Source: Acidisarcina sp963790505 | Lineage (GTDB): Bacteria; Acidobacteriota; Terriglobia; Terriglobales; Acidobacteriaceae | NCBI GenBank assembly: GCA_963790505.1 | Contig: CAWBOT010000005.1 | Location: 806,001 to 870,000, forward strand | Direction of reading: 5' to 3' | Length of the DNA: 64,000 nt | In this document: positions 24,018 through 31,757 of the stretch, piece after piece | Layout: each line of letters opens with the position of its first letter | Position numbering within the stretch: the stretch's first letter is position 1 | Position numbers and translations under genes: made by a program | The notes under the pieces: generated by a model | Databases searched by the model: none | The model's input: only the letters and a program-made list of their open reading frames with translations | What the model was told of the DNA's origin: nothing

Positions 24018-24457
24018 ACGCGGAAGGCGGTTCGGATATTCTGGAGCGGGAAACCTTGGACAGCCTCGATCAGGGCGCGATGGGCCTGCAGTGCGCCGAT
24101 TTCAACTTTGGCGGTAGCGCGTTGAGCTTCACGGTTCCGATTGTTCACGGGTCATGGAAGGGAATCGTGAAGGGAGACGGGCCATCGCTCTCCGGCACAT
24201 GGGACCAGGGAAGCCCGATGCCGCTCGAATTTAGCCGCGACAACTTCGTTGCTGCGGCTAAGCCTTCGCCGGTTGACGGCATCTGGCTGGGAAGTCTGGC
24301 GGAAGGCGAGGACTCGCTGCGGATTCAAATTACATTGAAAAGCGATCGTGAGGGGAAAGAGGTCTGCTCTCTCGACAGCCTTGACCAAAACGCAATGGGA
24401 ATCCAGTGCGCGAATGCTTTGCTCAAGGGAAGCGACTTCTCGTTTGAGGCGCCTTAG
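24014..24457 (+). pseudogene. N-terminal fragment of an exported serine hydrolase (5' end lost, ends at amber codon)
   Basis: 148 codons ending at TAG 24455-24457. They form two copies of a beta-rich repeat: LDSLDQGAMGLQCADF...GSWKGIVKGDGPSLSGTWDQG and LDSLDQNAMGIQCANA.... The first copy lacks its front half (the part equivalent to 'DGIWLGSLAEGEDSLRIQ'), and there is no signal peptide. So the 5' end of the original gene is gone and the frame now abuts the barrel gene. The TAG sits in the second repeat, and the missing half of that repeat follows in the same frame after it. This is best read as decay of one serine hydrolase gene. Confidence 0.75.
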
Positions 24458-25675
24458 GTGAAAGGTCGCTGGGGCGGCAAGCTTTCAGCCGATGGGGACG
24501 CGTTGGACGGCACATGGACACAGGGGGAACCACGAACTTTGAATTTCGTAAGGCAGGCGACTGCGCTGGCGCTCCAACCGGTCGCGCCGCTGACCTACGA
24601 TCCGGCGATGGCCTCCGTTTCGGCGGCCGATCTTGAGGCGGTGATGGCAAAGGACCTCGAAACGGCGCTAAAGAGCGGCGAGCTTGCGCCTGAGACAGGG
24701 GCCGGAGTATCGATTGCCGTCATCGATTCCAGCGGGCGCGCTGTTTTCGCTTTCGGCACGGCAAAAACCGATTCGATTTTTGAGATTGGATCCATCAGCA
24801 AGATATTTACCGGATTGATCCTGGCGCAGTTGATTGAGCAGGGCAAGGTGAAGCTCGACGAGCCGGTCCGCGAGCTACTGCCGCCGGGCACGGTGGCGAA
24901 GCCAAGCGGCACGGAGATTACGCTGCTCGATCTGGTGACACAGCACTCGGGACTGCCGCGGATGCCGGACAATTTCAATCCGAAAGATAATGCGAATCCC
25001 TATGCGGACTACGACGCAGTCAAACTGTATGCCTTCATGGCGAAGCAGGGAGTTTCGAAGCCTGCCGACGCGGCCTACCTATACAGCAATCTCGGCTTTG
25101 GGCTGCTGGGACAGGCGCTGGCCGACCGCGCCGGTGTTTCGTATCCCAACTTGCTCAAGGTGGAGGTAACGGAGCCACTGGGGTTGAAGGACACGGTGAT
25201 CCACCTCTCGCCAGAGCAGCAGCGGCGGTTTATCCCTGGGCACGATGCGAAGCATCGTCCGGCGCACGCCTGGGACCTGGTCGCGTTGGCCGGAGCTGGG
25301 GCAATCCGGTCGACGGCCGGCGATATGCTCGCGTACGTCGAGGCCAATCTTCATCCGGAGAGCGTTAAGGCCACAGGCGCCGACGGGAAAACGTTGGCGG
25401 CGGCGCTGGCAACTTCTCATGAGCTGCGCGCCGATGCCTTTGATGGCCAACGGATTGCCTTTGCCTGGCACTATGAGCCGGAGACGGAGAATTATTGGCA
25501 CAATGGCGCGACCGGAGGGTACAGCTCCTATGCCTTCTTTAACCCGAAGGCAGGCTATGCCGCAGTCGTTCTGCTGAACACCTCAATCGGCCAGGGCGGT
25601 AGTTTCGCCGACAGGCTGGGAAGGCACATCGCGCAGCGGCTGGCGGGGAAACCCGCGATTTCGCTCGCCCCGTGA
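24458..25675 (+). CDS. Serine hydrolase, class C beta-lactamase/AmpH fold (3' part of an interrupted gene)
   Basis: 405 codons, in frame with the fragment before TAG 24455. A GTG directly follows the stop with GAGG 7 bases before it, so re-initiation is possible; ATG 24608 is another start. Residues 1-25 complete the second repeat ('KGRWGGKLSADGDALDGTWTQG'). The catalytic domain has SxxK in 'FEIGSISKIFTGL', YxN in 'YLYSNLGFGLLGQAL' and HxG-like 'YWHNGATGGYSS'. The family covers D-alanyl-D-alanine hydrolases, esterases and peptidases. The motifs are intact, yet without the 5' end the protein would stay cytoplasmic. Confidence 0.75.
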   Translation: MKGRWGGKLSADGDALDGTWTQGEPRTLNFVRQATALALQPVAPLTYDPAMASVSAADLEAVMAKDLETALKSGELAPETGAGVSIAVIDSSGRAVFAFGTAKTDSIFEIGSISKIFTGLILAQLIEQGKVKLDEPVRELLPPGTVAKPSGTEITLLDLVTQHSGLPRMPDNFNPKDNANPYADYDAVKLYAFMAKQGVSKPADAAYLYSNLGFGLLGQALADRAGVSYPNLLKVEVTEPLGLKDTVIHLSPEQQRRFIPGHDAKHRPAHAWDLVALAGAGAIRSTAGDMLAYVEANLHPESVKATGADGKTLAAALATSHELRADAFDGQRIAFAWHYEPETENYWHNGATGGYSSYAFFNPKAGYAAVVLLNTSIGQGGSFADRLGRHIAQRLAGKPAISLAP

Positions 25676-25774
25676 GGGATGCGCGGGCCCGGCCTCGAGT
25701 CTTCGCGCGTGGACAGCCGCGCCTTCGGTCGGAGAGAATAACTTTTAGTTTCTGATGCAAGTGGAGAGCCCCAA

Positions 25775-26785
25775 TTGAGCCTACCCGGCCGCGTGTCACG
25801 ACGCGCGAAGATCAGCGCCCTCGGCACCTACGTTCCCCCAAGAGTCCTGACGAATTTCGATCTGGAAAAGATCATCGACACCTCCGATCAGTGGATCGTG
25901 GACCGGGTCGGCATTCGCGAGCGGCACATCGCCGAAAAGGATGTGGCTACCAGCGACCTGGCGGTTGAAGCGGCGACGCGCTGCCTCGCCGAGCGCGGGA
26001 TCGCGGCGAGCGAAGTGGAGATGATCATCGTTGCGACGGTGACTCCGGACATGCTCTTTCCGGCGACCGCGTGCCTGGTGCAGGACAAACTTCATGCTCA
26101 TGGCGCCTGGGGGTTTGATTTATCGGCGGCATGTTCAGGATTTGTATATGCCCTGCAGGTGGGGGCGAAGTTCGTCGAGTCCGGAGCGCATTCGAAGGTG
26201 CTGGTGATCGGCGCGGACAAGATGTCTTCGATCCTCGACTACACCGACCGCACGACCTGCATCCTCTTTGGGGACGGGGCGGGGGCGGTGCTGATCGAAC
26301 CCGCAGCCGAAGGGGAGACCGGGCTGATCGATTATCTGCATGAGATCGATGGATCGGGCGGGCATTCTCTCTACATGCCGGGCGGCGGCAGCCTGCATCC
26401 ACCGTCGCCGGAGACGATTGCGGCCAAGATGCACTACGTTCACCAGGATGGCGGAGCGGTGTACAAATATGCCGTCCGCAAGATGATGGAGACCTGCGAG
26501 AACCTGTTGAAGCGCAACAACGTTCAGGTGGCGGAGCTGAACCGCTTCATCCCCCACCAGGCGAACAAGCGAATCATCGAGGCTTGCGCGGAGCGGCTTG
26601 GACTGACCGATGAGCAGGTGGTCATCAACATCGACCGCTATGGAAATACGACTGCGGCGACGATCCCACTGGCAATGGAGACAGCGCGGACGAGCAACCG
26701 TTTGAACAAGGGAGACCTGGTGCTGATCGCCTCGGTTGGCGCGGGATTTACGGTTGGTGCGTCGCTGCTGCGGTGGGAGGCTTAG
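25775..26785 (+). CDS. fabH: Beta-ketoacyl-ACP synthase III
   Basis: 336 residues from TTG 25775, preceded by GTGGAGAG. It carries the complete KAS III pattern: 'ISALGTYVPPRVLTNFDL', 'TSDQWIVDRVGIRERHIA', active-site Cys in 'LSAACSGFVYAL', His in 'FIPHQANKRI' and Asn in 'RYGNTTAATIPLAM', ending 'GFTVGASLLRWEA'. It condenses acetyl- or branched acyl-CoA with malonyl-ACP to start fatty acid synthesis. It stands alone, without plsX or fabD next to it. A second, orphan copy of its last codons occurs at 27157. Confidence 0.95.
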   Translation: MSLPGRVSRRAKISALGTYVPPRVLTNFDLEKIIDTSDQWIVDRVGIRERHIAEKDVATSDLAVEAATRCLAERGIAASEVEMIIVATVTPDMLFPATACLVQDKLHAHGAWGFDLSAACSGFVYALQVGAKFVESGAHSKVLVIGADKMSSILDYTDRTTCILFGDGAGAVLIEPAAEGETGLIDYLHEIDGSGGHSLYMPGGGSLHPPSPETIAAKMHYVHQDGGAVYKYAVRKMMETCENLLKRNNVQVAELNRFIPHQANKRIIEACAERLGLTDEQVVINIDRYGNTTAATIPLAMETARTSNRLNKGDLVLIASVGAGFTVGASLLRWEA

Positions 26786-26838
26786 GAAGTCCATCGATTT
26801 TTTGGGGCCCGCTGAAGCGCTGAATCCAGATTCAGCTT

Positions 26839-27012
26839 ATGAACGAACTTCGCATTGAATGGGATTGTAACGGCGTTCCGGTCCTGATGTTCTGCGCGAT
26901 GGTCGTATCGCTGATTGTCGCAAATTTCTTCGCGGAAAGAGCGTTGAGGAACGGCCGGGTTTTCGCCGTCGTATCTACGCGCGCCTTACAGGTGTTGGGT
27001 GTGCGTATTTAG
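26839..27012 (+). CDS. Possible small membrane protein (57 aa)
   Basis: ATG 26839 to TAG 27010-27012. The peptide has a polar start (MNELRIEWDCNG), one hydrophobic stretch (VPVLMFCAMVVSLIVANFF) long enough to cross the membrane, then an Arg-rich tail. There is no strong ribosome site. It lies between fabH and the orphan fabH 3' fragment. It is supported only by its composition and could be chance. The remainder of 26786-27223 holds no other gene I can support. Confidence 0.25.
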   Translation: MNELRIEWDCNGVPVLMFCAMVVSLIVANFFAERALRNGRVFAVVSTRALQVLGVRI

Positions 27013-27156
27013 CTGCTACCGTGCTCTCAGTACTTATCGGGCGGAGTTCGTGCAGCTTTCTGCTTTCCTCTGTTCCTTTTGGGTGCGACCTTAATAGCAT
27101 GGAAAGGTACAAAGACCGTGTCCTAACCATCCTAGCTTCACCGCCGCGTCGCTCTG

Positions 27157-27198
27157 AGGTTTACTGTTGGAGCGTCGCTGCTGGGCTCGGAGGCATAG
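27157..27198 (+). pseudogene. Orphan 3' end of a fabH gene (last 13 codons plus stop)
   Basis: Codons read RFTVGASLLGSEA and TAG, against GFTVGASLLRWEA and TAG at the true fabH end (26744-26785). About 34 of 42 bases agree. Several differences are at third positions, so this is not a fresh duplicate. Upstream in the same frame there is no further clear match. It appears to be the tail of another fabH copy whose body has been lost. Confidence 0.55.
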
Positions 27199-27223
27199 AG
27201 CGGCGAGAAAGAAATCTGGAGGG

Positions 27224-27511
27224 TTACGCGCTCTTCCGCTGGCGCGGCTTTTGGTCTCCATATGACATCATGGCGTGCCGAAGCAGGGAGTTCACGCGCG
27301 TTTGATAGCCAGGCCCGAAGTTCTTAAGCCACGCGAGGATGTCACTGTCGATGCGGAGCGTGACAGGCTTTTTCGCGGGCCGGTAAAACTTTCCCATCTC
27401 CGCGCCGCTCCAATCCAGCACCTCAGGCATTTCGGAAAGGTCAATCTCGGAGTCTCGTTTTGCGGCGATGGCCGCGACTTGTTCTTCTCGATCTTTGATG
27501 TGCTTCTTCAT
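27224..27511 (-). CDS. brnA: BrnA family antitoxin (third locus)
   Basis: 95 residues. The C-terminal ribbon-helix-helix reads 'KKPVTLRIDSDILAWLKNFG' and 'YQTRVNSLLRHAMMSY', and a basic tail (KPRQRKSA) follows. The N-terminal part (KDREEQVAAIAAKRDSEIDL) is charged and should bind the toxin. It overlaps the 3' end of the toxin gene by 71 bases. It is clearly more distant from the antitoxins near 3.4-4.4 kb than those are from each other, so it is a separate acquisition. Confidence 0.88.
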   Translation of the reverse strand: MKKHIKDREEQVAAIAAKRDSEIDLSEMPEVLDWSGAEMGKFYRPAKKPVTLRIDSDILAWLKNFGPGYQTRVNSLLRHAMMSYGDQKPRQRKSA

Positions 27512-27770
27512 AGGCTTTTCTTTCTCCCGAGGTCGCAGTCCGGGCAGAGATAATGCGAATGTCTTCGCCGCGCCAAGTGTGAACGACGAAGAGAACCGAG
27601 CCCGGGCCTATCGCTCCGAGCGTGTTCCAACGCTCCGCATCGCTTTCAGCCGATCGGTCGGGTTGCGTCAAAGCGAACGGATCATCGAAAACCTCAAGAG
27701 CGGTCTCAAAGCTAACATCGTGCTTTTTCACGTTCGCGCGATTCTTTGCTTCGTTCCAGTCGAACTGCAT
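27441..27770 (-). CDS. brnT: BrnT family ribonuclease toxin (third locus)
   Basis: 109 residues from ATG 27770 (MQFDWNEAKNRANVKKHDVSF); the open frame extends 13 codons upstream, but the BrnT family begins at this Met. Conserved parts are 'AERWNTLG', 'VLFVVHTWRGEDIRIISART' and 'ERKAYEEA'. The C-terminus is longer and Arg-rich (RSRRTSRGHRRK) compared with the copy at 3220, partly because it is read through the antitoxin start. No lesion is seen. The pair stands between fabH and a DedA-like gene. Confidence 0.87.
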   Translation of the reverse strand: MQFDWNEAKNRANVKKHDVSFETALEVFDDPFALTQPDRSAESDAERWNTLGAIGPGSVLFVVHTWRGEDIRIISARTATSGERKAYEEAHQRSRRTSRGHRRKTRLRD

Positions 27771-27872
27771 CGCGACGACCCATTCGAAGATCGCACTAAG
27801 TATGTACAAGTGTCAATACAAAGGAATTTCGACAAGATGTATAAAGCAATTTCGGCTGGCGGGCCTCTGCAC

Positions 27873-28559
27873 TCAGGCGAAAGCCCGAGCCTCGGCATCG
27901 CCGCCCCGCTTCATTCGGCGGTAACTCCAGAGGCCGTAGCCTATTCCTCCGACAAGCGACACGATGAAGGCCCATTCAATGACGGTCGACCATCCGGCGA
28001 GGGTGTGCGTCCACCAGTGGACGACCTTCCGTCCGTAGACAACGCCGGCCCAGCTGACCAGGCTGTAACGCGCGATGCGCGCGGCGTTATAGGCGACGAG
28101 AAAGCGGCGCCGCGAGACGCCGAGGGCTCCGGCTGCGAGCAGGAATGGTGTGAGGGGGATGGGCGGCGGCAGGAGTGCGGGCAGCATGACGGCGAGCAGT
28201 GAGTGCTCGTCGGTCCACTTCTCAATGGGTTTGCGGAATCGTGCAGGGACGGAGCGTTCCATCAGGGCTTCGCCGCCTTTTTTGCCGGTTTGCCAGGTGA
28301 TGAATCCGCCGATGGCGCTGCCGGCGATTGCGCAGGCGGCGAGGAGAAATGGATTTCCGCGATGCGATACGAGGAGCAGGAGGAGCAGATCGGTGCTGCC
28401 CGGCAAAGGCAGCGGGATCGGCGAAGAATCGAAGATCGCCACAGCGAAGAGCCCGAGGCCGCCCAAGCTAGTGAGCCAATGAGGCAACAGGGGATGATGG
28501 GCAGGATTCGCCGCCTGCCTGGCAACTGTCTTCGGCGCGATCTTCGTCAGAGTTGCCAT
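27873..28559 (-). CDS. DedA/VTT-domain membrane protein (YqaA-like)
   Basis: 228 residues from the internal ATG at 28559; 16 further codons are open upstream. The VTT (SNARE-associated) pattern is visible: 'GLFAVAIFDSSPIPLPLPGSTDLLLLLL', 'AACAIAGSAIGGFITWQTGKKGG', 'LPPPIPLTPFLLAAGALGVSRRRFLVAY' and a final membrane helix with a basic tail (YRRMKRGG). DedA-like proteins are believed to flip undecaprenyl phosphate or phospholipids. It reads in the same direction as mqnA, 69 bases downstream of it. Confidence 0.82.
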   Translation of the reverse strand: MATLTKIAPKTVARQAANPAHHPLLPHWLTSLGGLGLFAVAIFDSSPIPLPLPGSTDLLLLLLVSHRGNPFLLAACAIAGSAIGGFITWQTGKKGGEALMERSVPARFRKPIEKWTDEHSLLAVMLPALLPPPIPLTPFLLAAGALGVSRRRFLVAYNAARIARYSLVSWAGVVYGRKVVHWWTHTLAGWSTVIEWAFIVSLVGGIGYGLWSYRRMKRGGDAEARAFA

Positions 28560-28628
28560 CACACTCCATTGGACGCTGCGGGGACAGGTCGAGACTCTGG
28601 CAGACAAGGCGGCGAGTTTAATTCGAGT

Positions 28629-29498
28629 TTACAAAATGCGCAGTTCGGGAACATCGGGCAGGACTGAGCACTCCGCGGCATAGCGATAAAAGGTCCGCAA
28701 GCCTTCCATGCAAGCTTCGTCGAGGATGTAATGGATATTCTCGGTGAGGTAGGAGTGGATGACCGATCTGGGTATTGCGATCCGGCCCGACCATTCCTTC
28801 ACCAGGTCGTCGACGTGGGCAAGGCCGTGATCTCGTGACGCTGCAAAATCCTCAATGAGGGCGTCGGCCGAGGTCTTAGCGGACTGCATCACCTCGCTGC
28901 GGACCGCCCAAAAGGCGGAGACCCAGGGGACGCCGGTGCGCGACATCCATTCGTGGCCAAGGTCGTGGTAGAGCAGCGTCTCGCCGGTGCGGTCGAGGCG
29001 TTGCTGCCTCTCTTCGAGGGCGAGCAATGCGGGGTCGCCGATCAGGAGGGCGGCGTCGGCAACTTCGAGCATGGCGTCGAGATGGGGGCCGAAGGGGACA
29101 AACTTCGCTGCGGGATTCCAATATTTGCGGAAGAGGACCTTAGTGTATGCGGCGGAGGTGAGCGAAGAGGTGTCCATGGCGACGGTCGAGGCCGCCTCGG
29201 GGCCGCCCTCGCGGGTGACCAGAATGATGGAGCGGATCAGCCCCTTCGAGGCGATAGTGCATCCGGGAACGATCCGCAAGGTTGGATCGATGGCATAGGC
29301 TGCGGCGGGCACGAGGCCGATGTCGGCATAGCCGGTGAAGAGTTCCTCAGCGCAGCGGGAGGGCGTGGAATAGCGAATCTCATAGCGCCGCGCGAGCCGC
29401 GATCCCTCCGGCTCGTGTTCGAAGTCCCACATCAGAGGTGCGGGGTTGAGGAAGTTGATGGCGGCAAGGCGCAGGCGGTGCGAATCGAAAAGGGTCAC
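28629..29498 (-). CDS. mqnA: Chorismate dehydratase of the futalosine menaquinone pathway
   Basis: 289 residues of the MqnA/MqnD periplasmic-binding-like fold: 'RLAAINFLNPAPLMWDF', 'PSRCAEELFTGYADIGLVPAAAYA', 'SIILVTREGG', 'YTKVLFRKYWNPAAKFV' and 'DAALLIGDPALLALEE'. MqnA removes water from chorismate to give 3-(1-carboxyvinyloxy)benzoate, the first step of menaquinone synthesis through futalosine. MqnD shares the fold, but the Asn-Phe-Leu-Asn start and the 'ADIGLVP' loop favour MqnA. The other mqn genes are not in the window. Confidence 0.9.
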   Translation of the reverse strand: MTLFDSHRLRLAAINFLNPAPLMWDFEHEPEGSRLARRYEIRYSTPSRCAEELFTGYADIGLVPAAAYAIDPTLRIVPGCTIASKGLIRSIILVTREGGPEAASTVAMDTSSLTSAAYTKVLFRKYWNPAAKFVPFGPHLDAMLEVADAALLIGDPALLALEERQQRLDRTGETLLYHDLGHEWMSRTGVPWVSAFWAVRSEVMQSAKTSADALIEDFAASRDHGLAHVDDLVKEWSGRIAIPRSVIHSYLTENIHYILDEACMEGLRTFYRYAAECSVLPDVPELRIL

Positions 29499-29535
29499 CC
29501 GTCAGTGTACGCGAGCTGTGCGCGCCAAGGATGCC

Positions 29536-30141
29536 TCACTTGGTCCAATTCGGTCCGATCAATTGGACCAGCGCTTCAGGAGTTGCCCATGGCGCGGTGT
29601 TGGCGTAGCGCTTGATCCAATCCGCGCCGGCGCCAATCTTTACCCGGTCGGGGGTGAACTCCGGCGACAGAGTGTTGACCATTAGGGCGTAGTGCGCGCC
29701 CTCGTGGAGTCGGAGCGCCTTCCAGCAGCCTCCGGGAACGGCGACGACGGGGCGCTGGCCTGCGGCAAGGTCGTTGCCGAGTGTGACCTTTTCTGTGCGA
29801 CCGTCAGGATGAAAGATGAAGTAGTCGACGGGTCCGCCCTCGACGAGGATGTGGGTGTCGTCAGAGGCGAGCCAGTGGAGATAGTTGATGGGGCGGTCGC
29901 GGGTGAGCATGTAGTAGTTCTGGCTCTGCACGGCGAGCGTCCGCCTGCCGATGTGTACTGTCTGCGCCGAAACGCCGATGATGCCGAGGTAGCCGGACTC
30001 TTTGGGCAGCGGATGGAGTTTGAGGAGGCGGATGAGGTCAGTGGCACGGGCATCTGTCTGCGCGGTGTTCTGAGCGAGAATGCAGGCGAGCGGTCTGGCG
30101 ATGAGAGCGATGGCAAAGGCGCCGACGACCAGTTTTCTCAT
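29536..30141 (-). CDS. Exported cupin protein (DUF985/Cupin_5-like)
   Basis: 201 residues. A signal peptide (MRKLVVGAFAIALIARPLAC, cut near AQN) precedes a Cupin_5 pattern: 'DLIRLLKLHPLPKESGYLG', 'YYMLTRDRPINYLHWLASDDTH', 'VDYFIFHPDGR', 'RPVVAVPGGCWKALRL' and 'HYALMVNTLSPEFTPDRV'. Cytoplasmic members of the family are small cupins with no proven reaction; an exported form is unusual. Its start faces the DUF2961 gene across only 32 bases. Confidence 0.72.
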   Translation of the reverse strand: MRKLVVGAFAIALIARPLACILAQNTAQTDARATDLIRLLKLHPLPKESGYLGIIGVSAQTVHIGRRTLAVQSQNYYMLTRDRPINYLHWLASDDTHILVEGGPVDYFIFHPDGRTEKVTLGNDLAAGQRPVVAVPGGCWKALRLHEGAHYALMVNTLSPEFTPDRVKIGAGADWIKRYANTAPWATPEALVQLIGPNWTK

Positions 30142-30173
30142 GTTGCTAATTTAGTGCCTATAATTGCGCGGTC
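30142..30173. promoter_or_regulatory. 32-bp divergent promoter with shared TATAAT
   Basis: The gap between two divergent ATGs holds a consensus -10 TATAAT at 30159-30164 for the plus-strand gene, only 9 bases before its ATG. Its AT-rich surroundings (CTAATTTAG on plus, TAAATTAG on minus) can serve the other direction. No Shine-Dalgarno fits in the gap, so one or both mRNAs would be leaderless. The -35 elements would lie inside the opposite gene. Confidence 0.45.
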
Positions 30174-31320
30174 ATGAAAAACTTTCGTCTTCTACCTCTC
30201 TTTCTGGTCGCCGTAGCCTCGGTTGGGCAGGCGCAGATTCCAAGCTGGATGCCCGACCCAACGCGGCAGCAGACCTACACGCCGCACCGTTCGTCGAGCG
30301 CCGAGGAGACGGGCGCCAACGCGGACGCGCGTACGGTGACGCCGGGGCAGACGCTGACCATTCTCGACGCCGATGGACCGGGGATGATTTCGCACATCTG
30401 GTTCACGATCGATGACGGCGAGCCTTATGCGCTGAAGCGGATTGTGCTGCGGATGTATTGGGATGGTGAGGCGACGCCGAGTGTGGAGACGCCGATCGGC
30501 GATTTCTTTGGGCTGGGTAACGGTCTTTATTACCGGTGGGAATCGCTGATGCTCTCGGTGCGGCGGAGACAAGGCGCTGAACAGCTATTTCCCTATGCCG
30601 TATGCGCACCACGCGCGGATTACGGTGACGAACGAGGGCAAGAGTTCAGTGAATCACCTTTATTGGAACATCGATTACCGGACTGACGCGCAGCCGCTGC
30701 CGAAGGATACGCTGTACTTCCACGCACAGTATCGGCAGGCGCAGCCAAATCATGGGTGGACGGGGCAGTGGTATGAGAACGGCGACCCGATGGTGAACTA
30801 CAAGCGCAACCTCGACGGCAAGGACAACTACGTGTGGCTCGAGGCGCAGGGGCATGGGCAGTTTGTGGGCGTGACGATGTCGGTGCTGCAAAATCAGGAT
30901 GGATGGTTTGGCGAGGGCGATGACATGTTTCAGATCGATGGCGACGCGATCAGCATTCTCGGCACCGGCAGCGAAGATTATTTTCTCGGGGCGTGGGGAT
31001 ATGGCGGGTCGCAGGATTTTCTGCTGCATGGTGCGCCGGTGGTCGGCAAAGAGATTGCCGGCGAGCGCCAGAGCATGTATCGCTTTCACTTCGACTCGCC
31101 GATTCCGTTTACCAAGTCGCTGAGGGCGAGCATTGAGCATGGCCACGCGAACCATCGTTCGGACAATTTTTATTCGGTGGCGTACTGGTATCAGGCGGAG
31201 CCGCATGGGGCGTTTCCGGCGCTGCCAGATGTGGATGAGCGGATTCCGACGCTGGAGTTTGTGGGTGGGCCGGGAAATGCGAAGGGGCCGTACGATCCGA
31301 ATAGTTTGCATCCGCGGTGA
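30174..31320 (+). CDS. DUF2961 family secreted protein, frame broken once
   Basis: Two overlapping frames (30174-30686 and 30595-31320) are one gene of about 381 residues. Near 30561 one extra base separates 'WESLMLSV' from 'GGDKALNSYFPMPYAHHARI'. Signal peptide at 1-20; DUF2961 blocks are 'PGMISHIWFTIDD', 'RIVLRMYWDGEATPSVETPIGDFFG', 'GTGSEDYFLGAWGYGG' and 'SMYRFHFDSPIPF'. The family has a double jelly-roll fold and includes difructose-anhydride-type fructan enzymes; other members have unknown sugar substrates. The break is probably a sequence error, since both halves are well conserved and more indels follow in nearby genes. Confidence 0.85.
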
Positions 31321-31396
31321 GGGGATGCAAACCATTCGATGAAGTAGCCTGGGCTCCCCATTCGCCTTTGCCACGGGCCAAGCTGGAACCGTAAGC

Positions 31397-31675
31397 CTAG
31401 TTCTGAGGTTGGGCCGCTTTGTCCTGCGCTTTTACGGCCTTGTCCTGAGCATCCAAGGCCTTCTGCTGCTGCTTCGCAGCGTTAGCCTTCGCTTTGTCGG
31501 CCTTTTCGTTTGCCTTCAACTGTTTCTTTTCAATTTTTTCCTGCTTCTTCTCTGCATCCGTGGGTTTTGAAGATGTCGCCGCCGGGCTGCTGGCGTCTTG
31601 TACCGCAAATACCGATGAGGGTGAGAGAAATGAGAGGGAAAGGGTGAGTAGAACGAGTGTGCGCGCGAATTTCAT
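31397..31675 (-). CDS. Small exported Lys/Ala/Gln-rich helical protein
   Basis: 92 residues. A signal peptide with a strong hydrophobic core (LVLLTLSLSFLSPSSVFA) precedes a highly charged helix rich in Lys, Gln, Ala and Asp. The helix has near-repeats (KADKAKANAAK, DAQDKAVKAQDKAAQ). The mature part should be a single long helix or coiled coil in the periplasm. No family is recognised. The signal peptide supports it being a real gene. Confidence 0.55.
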   Translation of the reverse strand: MKFARTLVLLTLSLSFLSPSSVFAVQDASSPAATSSKPTDAEKKQEKIEKKQLKANEKADKAKANAAKQQQKALDAQDKAVKAQDKAAQPQN

Positions 31676-31757
31676 AGTTCCTCAAGAGATACAAGTCTCA
31701 ACATAAAATCAGGACGATCTTCACTATCAGATGCTTGTTGAAGCGCGAGGTTGCAGG

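Noticed and set aside
27021..27305. 94-codon plus-strand frame overlapping the third brnA
   Set aside because: Runs antisense into the antitoxin and crosses the fabH tail remnant in a different frame; no features.
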